DNA of 46,868 bases from a virus. The notes beneath the pieces were generated by a model. That model was not told where the DNA came from. It saw nothing but the letters and a program-made list of their open reading frames with translations, and did not search any database. Positions 42,388-46,868 of this stretch are shown here, in pieces; positions within the stretch are counted from its first letter, which is position 1; every line of letters begins with the position of its first letter. The stretch is taken from positions 1-46,868 of IMG/VR virus record IMGVR_UViG_3300037502_000554. The stretch is one strand, 5' to 3'. A program made the translations under genes and the position numbers.

Positions 42388-42825
42388 ATGAAATTAGAAG
42401 AGATATCGCAAGAGTGGATTAAAGATGCTAAGATAGATACAACAGAGTTGGATATTGAATCTATCAAAATCCCACAGTTGCACAGTAAGTACCTGAAGAT
42501 ATATTTCGAAGAGCGTAGAAGACTCAAAGCATTGGAGTTTCAAAGCAAAGAAATGTATCTCAATAAGTATGAGTACTACAACGGAAGACTCTCAGACGAA
42601 GAACTTCAGAATCTGAATTGGGAGCCTTTCATGAAGCGTTTGATGAAAAACGAAGTTGATCTTTATCTTGAATCGGATAAAGACATTATTGGTAACAACA
42701 TGCGTATTGTGAATCAGAAAGAAAAACTGGACATGCTTGAAGAGATTTTGAAGAATCTCAACCAGAGAAACTTTCAGATTAAGAATGCAATCGATTGGAA
42801 GAAGTTTACACAAGGTGTCCAGTAA
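42388..42825 (+). CDS. uvsY: Recombination mediator UvsY
   Basis: A 145-residue protein (T4 UvsY: 137). Family stretches include LEEISQEWIKDAKIDTTELD, IPQLHSKYLKIYFEERRRLK and YEYYNGRLSDEELQNLNWEP. I choose ATG 42388 because it begins the conserved MKLEEI segment; a GTG 15 bases upstream and an out-of-frame ATG at 42381 are rejected. UvsY loads the UvsX recombinase onto ssDNA covered by gp32. It is preceded by a sigma-70 promoter and overlaps the next gene by 11 bases. Confidence 0.92.
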   Translation: MKLEEISQEWIKDAKIDTTELDIESIKIPQLHSKYLKIYFEERRRLKALEFQSKEMYLNKYEYYNGRLSDEELQNLNWEPFMKRLMKNEVDLYLESDKDIIGNNMRIVNQKEKLDMLEEILKNLNQRNFQIKNAIDWKKFTQGVQ

Positions 42826-44275
42826 AACTACATTAACACTATCGAAAGTCAATGAGGTATTCGTAAAGATACATTGCGACAAAGGTGAAGCAATGGAACT
42901 CAGCGAGTACTTCACGTTCTATGTACCTGGCTACAAATTCATGCCAGCGTTTCGCAACAAGATTTGGGACGGAAAGATTAGACTGTTCAATTCTCAGAAC
43001 CATACAATCTACTATGGGCTGATTCCGTACATCGAAAAGTTTTGTGAAGAACGTGACTATGACTTTGCGCTAGATGATACAATTGATGTTGCAGAAGAAT
43101 TCTCGCTTGATGAAGCAATGGAGTTTATTGATACGTTAGGTCTGCCGTTTGAACCTAGAGACTATCAAGTAAAAGCGTTTCTCTATGCTATTCGCAACAA
43201 GAGACACATGCTATTGTCACCAACTGCTTCAGGCAAGTCTCTTATCATTTATCTCATCGTGAGATATTTGCAAGGTAAGACTCTGATCATTGTACCAACA
43301 ATTTCTCTTGTTGCGCAGTTGTACAAAGACTTCAAAGACTATGGCTTTGACAGCGAAAAACATTGTCATCAAATCTTTGCTGGTGAAAGCAAGTACTCAG
43401 AAAAGCCTATCATCATTTCTACATGGCAGTCAATCTATAAGTTACCGAAAGAGTGGTTCAATCAGTTTGATGTAGTGATTGGTGACGAAGCACACTTGTT
43501 CAAAGCAAAGTCTCTGACTACGATCATGTCGAATCTGACAGAGTGCGGCTATCGTTTCGGTTTGACTGGTACACTAGATGGCACTCAGACACATAAACTA
43601 GTGCTAGAAGGTTTGTTTGGTAGAGTCAAAAAAGTGACTACTACAAAAGAACTTATCGATACGGGTAAGTTGGCTAAGTTTAAGATCAAAGCGTTGATTC
43701 TGAAGCACAGCGAAGAGGTTTCTAAACAAACGAAGAATTATAAGTACCAAGAAGAGATAGAGTATTTGGTCACATCACAAGCAAGAAATCGATTCATTCG
43801 TAATCTTGCAATGAGTCTCAAAGGCAACACACTAATTCTTTATCAATTCGTTGAGAAACACGGCAAAGTGTTAGACGCTATGATTCGTGATATCTCTGAA
43901 GATCGAATGATATTTTTTGTGCATGGCAAGGTAGGTGTAGATGAAAGAGAAGAAGTAAGAGCGATTACCGAAAAAGAATCAAACGCAATTATTATTGCAT
44001 CATACGGTACGTTCTCTACAGGGATCAACATTCGCAATCTACATAATATTGTATTTGCTTCACCAAGCAAAAGCAAGATTAGAACACTACAGTCCATTGG
44101 GCGTGGTTTGAGAATAGGAGACAGTAAAGAAGAAGCAACGCTGTTTGACATTGCTGATGATATGACTCACAAGAGTAAGCAGAATTTTACTCTTCAACAT
44201 TTTATAGAAAGAATGAAAATCTATAATGAAGAGAAGTTTGACTACAAGATTTATACCATCAATCTAAAGGAATAA
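42815..44275 (+). CDS. uvsW: DNA helicase UvsW
   Basis: A superfamily 2 helicase of 486 residues from the GTG at 42815; an ATG at 42785 would add ten residues but sits deep within uvsY, and the conserved sequence starts only at KVNEVFVKIH. The N-terminal domain reads YFTFYVPGYKFMPAFRNKIW then DGKIRLFN. Motif I is SPTASGKS (Lys141), motif II GDEAH (Asp224), motif III LTGT, and motif VI QSIGRGLR (Gln426). UvsW drives branch migration and unwinds R-loops, switching replication from origins to recombination. It ends two bases before the next ATG. Confidence 0.93.
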   Translation: MSSKTTLTLSKVNEVFVKIHCDKGEAMELSEYFTFYVPGYKFMPAFRNKIWDGKIRLFNSQNHTIYYGLIPYIEKFCEERDYDFALDDTIDVAEEFSLDEAMEFIDTLGLPFEPRDYQVKAFLYAIRNKRHMLLSPTASGKSLIIYLIVRYLQGKTLIIVPTISLVAQLYKDFKDYGFDSEKHCHQIFAGESKYSEKPIIISTWQSIYKLPKEWFNQFDVVIGDEAHLFKAKSLTTIMSNLTECGYRFGLTGTLDGTQTHKLVLEGLFGRVKKVTTTKELIDTGKLAKFKIKALILKHSEEVSKQTKNYKYQEEIEYLVTSQARNRFIRNLAMSLKGNTLILYQFVEKHGKVLDAMIRDISEDRMIFFVHGKVGVDEREEVRAITEKESNAIIIASYGTFSTGINIRNLHNIVFASPSKSKIRTLQSIGRGLRIGDSKEEATLFDIADDMTHKSKQNFTLQHFIERMKIYNEEKFDYKIYTINLKE

Positions 44276-44277
44276 AC

Positions 44278-44694
44278 ATGCATCAACAAGAAGAAGAACA
44301 TCCAGATAAGAGTGATCAAATCTGTAAGGTTTTCAAACTCTCTAACGGAGAGACAATCATTTGCATTGTGACAAAAGAAACACCATCATACATTGAGGTT
44401 GAAGTTCCTTTTCGTTTGAATATGATGTACACACCACACGGTACTGTCAATCTTGCAATCATGAAATGGGATCACACAATCAACTATGATCAACCAATTC
44501 GTGTCTACAAAAATTCAATCGTTGCAGTTGCTGATCCTGATGTAGACATGTATCGTAACTATACAGGTATGATCAATGCAACATCAGGTGACTCAGTTGA
44601 TGACGATGATGAAACGCCTGAGACAGGTAACACAGAGATAGATAAAGTTATGACTAACTTGTTGCAGAACTTCAAATCTGATAAGATGCACTAA
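44278..44694 (+). CDS. LSm-like small protein between uvsW and gene 55
   Basis: A 138-residue protein. Residues 17-55 (VFKLSNGETIICIVTKETPS, YIEVEVPFRL) have the strand pattern of an Sm/LSm-type barrel, in which 'kLsnGE.ii..V' precedes 'yieVe.Pf.l'. The second half has a matching strand (YDQPIRVYKNSIVAVADPD), then an acidic linker (SGDSVDDDDETPETG) and a C-terminal helix (IDKVMTNLLQNFKSD). From memory a protein of this shape occurs in the same slot in cyanophages, without an assigned function. RNA binding would fit an LSm fold and the nearby transcription gene, but this is inferred. Confidence 0.55.
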   Translation: MHQQEEEHPDKSDQICKVFKLSNGETIICIVTKETPSYIEVEVPFRLNMMYTPHGTVNLAIMKWDHTINYDQPIRVYKNSIVAVADPDVDMYRNYTGMINATSGDSVDDDDETPETGNTEIDKVMTNLLQNFKSDKMH

Positions 44695-44772
44695 GGTTAA
44701 TCCAATATCGCTTATGCTGAGGAACACAGTCATTGTACCTCATTGTCAAGTAAAAATCAAGTAAATCAAGGA
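44692..44772 (+). promoter_or_regulatory. Intergenic element B, leader of gene 55
   Basis: The 85-base gap before gp55 resembles element A at 2911-2985: TAAGGTTA at the preceding stop, a GGAACACAGT block, then TTGTCAAG and TCAAGTAA-type repeats (TCAAGTAAAAA, TCAAGTAAA, TCAAGG). A TTATGC / 16 bases / TGTACC arrangement parallels the weak promoter-like pair in A. This leader could carry a promoter or operator specific for gp55 expression. Confidence 0.35.
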
Positions 44773-44779
44773 ATATATT

Positions 44780-45373
44780 ATGGCGAACAATCATTATGTA
44801 AACAATGCGCAATTCTTGCAAGAGATGATCAACTACCGAACTCTTGTAATTGATGCCAAGGATAAACAATTAGAACGACCAAGAGTGCCAGAGTACATCG
44901 GCACTTGCTTCTTCAAGATTGCTACCCACCTTGCAAGAAAACCAAACTTTGCAAACTACACGTTCAAAGAAGATATGATATCTGACGGTGTAGAAAACTG
45001 TTTATTGTACATCGATAACTTTGACCCCACCAAGTCTACCAATCCATTCGCATACTTTACGCAAGTTATCTACTTTGCATTCCTTCGCAGGATTCAAAAA
45101 GAGAAGAAGCACATGTACATCAAGTACAAGAGCATGGAGAATGAAATTGTTACCGCATTGATTGAGAACAATGGTGAAGAATTAGTTTCCTCTCAGATGA
45201 ATGGTATGATGCATGAAGCGTACAGCGACCATTTCATTCGTGATTTCATTGAGACTTTTGAATCTAACAAAAGAAAGAAGAGTACCACACGAAAGAAAAA
45301 AAGTGGAGGGTTGACTAAATTTATGGAAGAAGAGGAGATTGAAGATGCAGACCCCATTACCCGTTCAACTTGA
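44780..45373 (+). CDS. 55: Late-transcription sigma factor gp55
   Basis: A 197-residue protein (T4 gp55: 185). The conserved sigma-2-like core is LERPRVPEYIGTCFFKIATH, then DMISDGVENCLLYIDNFDPT and NPFAYFTQVIYFAFLRRIQK, with a basic C-terminal tail (KRKKSTTRKKKSGGLTKF) followed by an acidic end. gp55 replaces the host sigma on RNA polymerase and reads TATAAATA boxes, several of which are present upstream here. The small downstream gene starts inside its 3' end. Confidence 0.93.
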   Translation: MANNHYVNNAQFLQEMINYRTLVIDAKDKQLERPRVPEYIGTCFFKIATHLARKPNFANYTFKEDMISDGVENCLLYIDNFDPTKSTNPFAYFTQVIYFAFLRRIQKEKKHMYIKYKSMENEIVTALIENNGEELVSSQMNGMMHEAYSDHFIRDFIETFESNKRKKSTTRKKKSGGLTKFMEEEEIEDADPITRST

Positions 45374-45536
45374 ATATTGGATAAAGATTGCCGAGAACAA
45401 GAAAAGTCCATACGATCTAAAGCAAAACGCAATCTTGCATTTGAAGACGATTCGTGATACAATAGACAAGGTTCTGGTTGAATCTAACCGACCAGTGGTG
45501 CGTAACATACCAAAGAGTACAAGAAATAGACGATGA
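45345..45536 (+). CDS. Small hypothetical protein overlapping genes 55 and 47
   Basis: A 63-residue protein from ATG 45345, chosen because AGAGGA at 45331-45336 lies at the right distance; a TTG six bases upstream is less likely. It overlaps the end of gp55 by 29 bases and the gp47 start by ATGA. Sequence: a helical, moderately basic chain (VQLEYWIKIAENKKSPYDLK, then QNAILHLKTIRDTIDKVLVE) with a basic end (KSTRNRR). I do not recognise a family. The coupling on both sides supports expression. Confidence 0.6.
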   Translation: MQTPLPVQLEYWIKIAENKKSPYDLKQNAILHLKTIRDTIDKVLVESNRPVVRNIPKSTRNRR

Positions 45537-46615
45537 AAATTTGCTTACTAGGTGACACACACTTTGGCATCAGAAATGATTCCAAAGTCTTCCATGAATA
45601 CTATGAAAAGTTTTATAACGAAGTTTTCTTTCCATACTTGAAAGAGCATGGCATTGATACCGTTATTCAACTCGGTGATCTTTTCGATAGACGCAAGTAC
45701 ATCAACTTCGTTTCATTGAGCGAGAGTCGTAGGTACTTCTTCGACAAACTCAAAGAGAACAACATTCACCTTCATGCGTTGATTGGTAATCACGATATCT
45801 TCTACAAGCATACGCTGGAGGTCAATTCTCCAGAATTACTCCTGCGTGACTACGACAACATCACTCTATGGTCAAAGCATGGCACACTAGAAATCGATGG
45901 CGCAGTCTTTGATATGATTCCTTGGATTTGCAATGAGAACGAACAAGACGTTCGTGAATTCATTTCAAAGAGTACATCACCGTATTGCATTGGACACTTC
46001 GAACTTCTCGGCTACTACATGCAACGTGGTCAACTAAGTCATGAAGGCTATGAAGACAAGTTTCTAAAGAACTATGATCAAGTTTACAGCGGTCACTATC
46101 ACTCACGTTCAGCATCAGTTGATGGCAAGATAGCGTATCTTGGCACACCATACGAACTGTTTTGGTCAGACTACAAAGATCAAAAAGGCTTTGGTGTGTT
46201 TGACACTCAAAGCAAAGTCTTTAAGTTTGTACAGAATCCACATCGTATCTTTCATAAGATCACCTACGATGACACTGGTATAGATGAACACAAGTTCATC
46301 ACAGAGTTAAATTTTGATCGTTTCAGAGATACATATATTAAAGTAGTTGTGATTAACAAGACTAACCCGTACCTCTTTGATAAGATGATTGACGAAATTT
46401 ACAAAGCACAACCAACAGACATTTCTATTGTTGAAGACTTCACCGATGTGACTGAAGGCGTCATTGAAGATGATGTGGTCGATCAAGCACAAGACACAAT
46501 GACAATTCTCTCAAACTATATCGATGGACAAACACTAAGCATTGAGTCTACCAAACTCAAGACGTTGATGCGTGAACTGTATGTCGAAGCACTCTCTACG
46601 GAGAACATCGAATGA
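45533..46615 (+). CDS. 47: Recombination endonuclease subunit gp47 (Mre11/SbcD type)
   Basis: A 360-residue calcineurin-like metallophosphatase (T4 gp47: 339). Metal-binding motifs are LLGDTHFG (Asp8, His10), QLGDLFDRR (Asp49), IGNHD (Asn86, His87), a GHFELLG His and SGHYHSRS. With gp46 it forms the Mre11-Rad50-like nuclease that resects DNA ends for recombination-dependent replication. Gene 46 starts at the ATGA overlap. Confidence 0.95.
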   Translation: MKICLLGDTHFGIRNDSKVFHEYYEKFYNEVFFPYLKEHGIDTVIQLGDLFDRRKYINFVSLSESRRYFFDKLKENNIHLHALIGNHDIFYKHTLEVNSPELLLRDYDNITLWSKHGTLEIDGAVFDMIPWICNENEQDVREFISKSTSPYCIGHFELLGYYMQRGQLSHEGYEDKFLKNYDQVYSGHYHSRSASVDGKIAYLGTPYELFWSDYKDQKGFGVFDTQSKVFKFVQNPHRIFHKITYDDTGIDEHKFITELNFDRFRDTYIKVVVINKTNPYLFDKMIDEIYKAQPTDISIVEDFTDVTEGVIEDDVVDQAQDTMTILSNYIDGQTLSIESTKLKTLMRELYVEALSTENIE

Positions 46616-46868
46616 TTACATTTCATAAACTTCGTTGGAAGAATTTTCTTTCGACAGGAAATTACTTTACCGAGATGGTGTTGTCAACTGACAACTCTAC
46701 ATTGATTGTCGGCTCTAACGGATCAGGTAAGTCTACAATGCTTGATGCGCTTTGCTTTGCGTTGTTTGGTAAGCCATTTCGTAGCATTAACAAACCACAA
46801 CTTGTAAATTCAATTAACAGTAGAGATTCTGTAGTTGAGATTGAGTTTGAAACGAACAGCAAGAACTA
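46612..46868 (+). CDS. 46: Recombination endonuclease subunit gp46 (Rad50/SbcC type), N-terminus only
   Basis: The first 85 codons are present before the window ends. MITFHKLRWKNFLSTGNYF is the usual N-terminus, and GSNGSGKST at 34-42 (Lys40) is the Walker A motif, followed by LDALCFALFGKPFR. This is the ABC-ATPase partner of gp47. The ATG overlaps the gp47 stop as ATGA. Confidence 0.95.
   Translation, partial: MITFHKLRWKNFLSTGNYFTEMVLSTDNSTLIVGSNGSGKSTMLDALCFALFGKPFRSINKPQLVNSINSRDSVVEIEFETNSKN

Noticed and set aside
42785-42814. Upstream ATG for UvsW
   Set aside because: It would add ten residues encoded deep inside uvsY; the conserved UvsW sequence begins after the GTG at 42815, which gives an ordinary short overlap.

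Overview
The window is part of a T4-like myovirus genome (tailed phage with a contractile tail, Caudoviricetes). All recognisable genes lie on the + strand and are tightly packed, with many ATGA or TAATG overlaps. I see no tRNA, CRISPR array, insertion sequence, integrase or intergenic stretch over 300 bases. The order gp25-gp6-gp7-gp8, then fibres, then gp13-14-15-16-17-18-19-20-67-68-21-22-23, then uvsY-uvsW-gp55-gp47-gp46 is the order I know from marine T4-like phages of cyanobacteria and SAR11-type bacteria. The fibre sequence style and the small accessory proteins also fit that group. No host marker gene (such as a photosynthesis gene) lies in the window, so the host cannot be named.

Layout. 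1-3178: end of a baseplate-hub-like gene, a zeta-toxin-like P-loop kinase, a 78-residue protein, a gp5-like spike fused to a self-processing Hint domain, and two small proteins. 3186-16976: baseplate wedge genes (gp25, gp6, a very long repeat-bearing gp7-like protein, gp8), a 2045-residue DUF4815-type virion protein and a small coiled-coil protein. 16983-25451: adhesion region with a repeat-rich fibre, a probable receptor-binding protein, its assembly chaperone, two small conserved proteins, a lectin-like fibre and a small unknown, ended by a terminator. 25542-33359: neck (gp13, gp14), tail completion (gp15), packaging motor (gp16, gp17) with a staphylococcal-nuclease-like gene between its subunits, sheath (gp18) and two tail-tube paralogues. 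33459-41716: portal, a collagen-like fibre gene overlapping it, prohead core (gp67-like, gp68-like), a small unknown, protease gp21, scaffold gp22 and major capsid gp23, ended by a terminator. 41811-46868: a third tube-like protein, then recombination and regulation genes (UvsY, UvsW, an LSm-like protein, late sigma gp55, a small protein, gp47 and the start of gp46).

Regulation. TATAAATA boxes, the T4 late-promoter sequence read by gp55, stand before many structural genes, often overlapping the previous stop codon or directly after a terminator. The replication block instead begins with a near-consensus sigma-70 promoter before uvsY. The window therefore holds both the late sigma factor and its likely targets.

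The most unusual points are: (1) a Hint domain with a Cys/TxxH/His core but no terminal Asn, inside the spike gene and followed by 93 residues of unknown function; (2) a zeta-toxin-like kinase in the same baseplate operon; (3) a 56-triplet collagen fibre inside the head-assembly operon; (4) repeat modules shared by wedge, giant virion and sheath proteins; (5) a late-promoter box held in the loop of a perfect palindrome upstream of a terminator and the portal gene.
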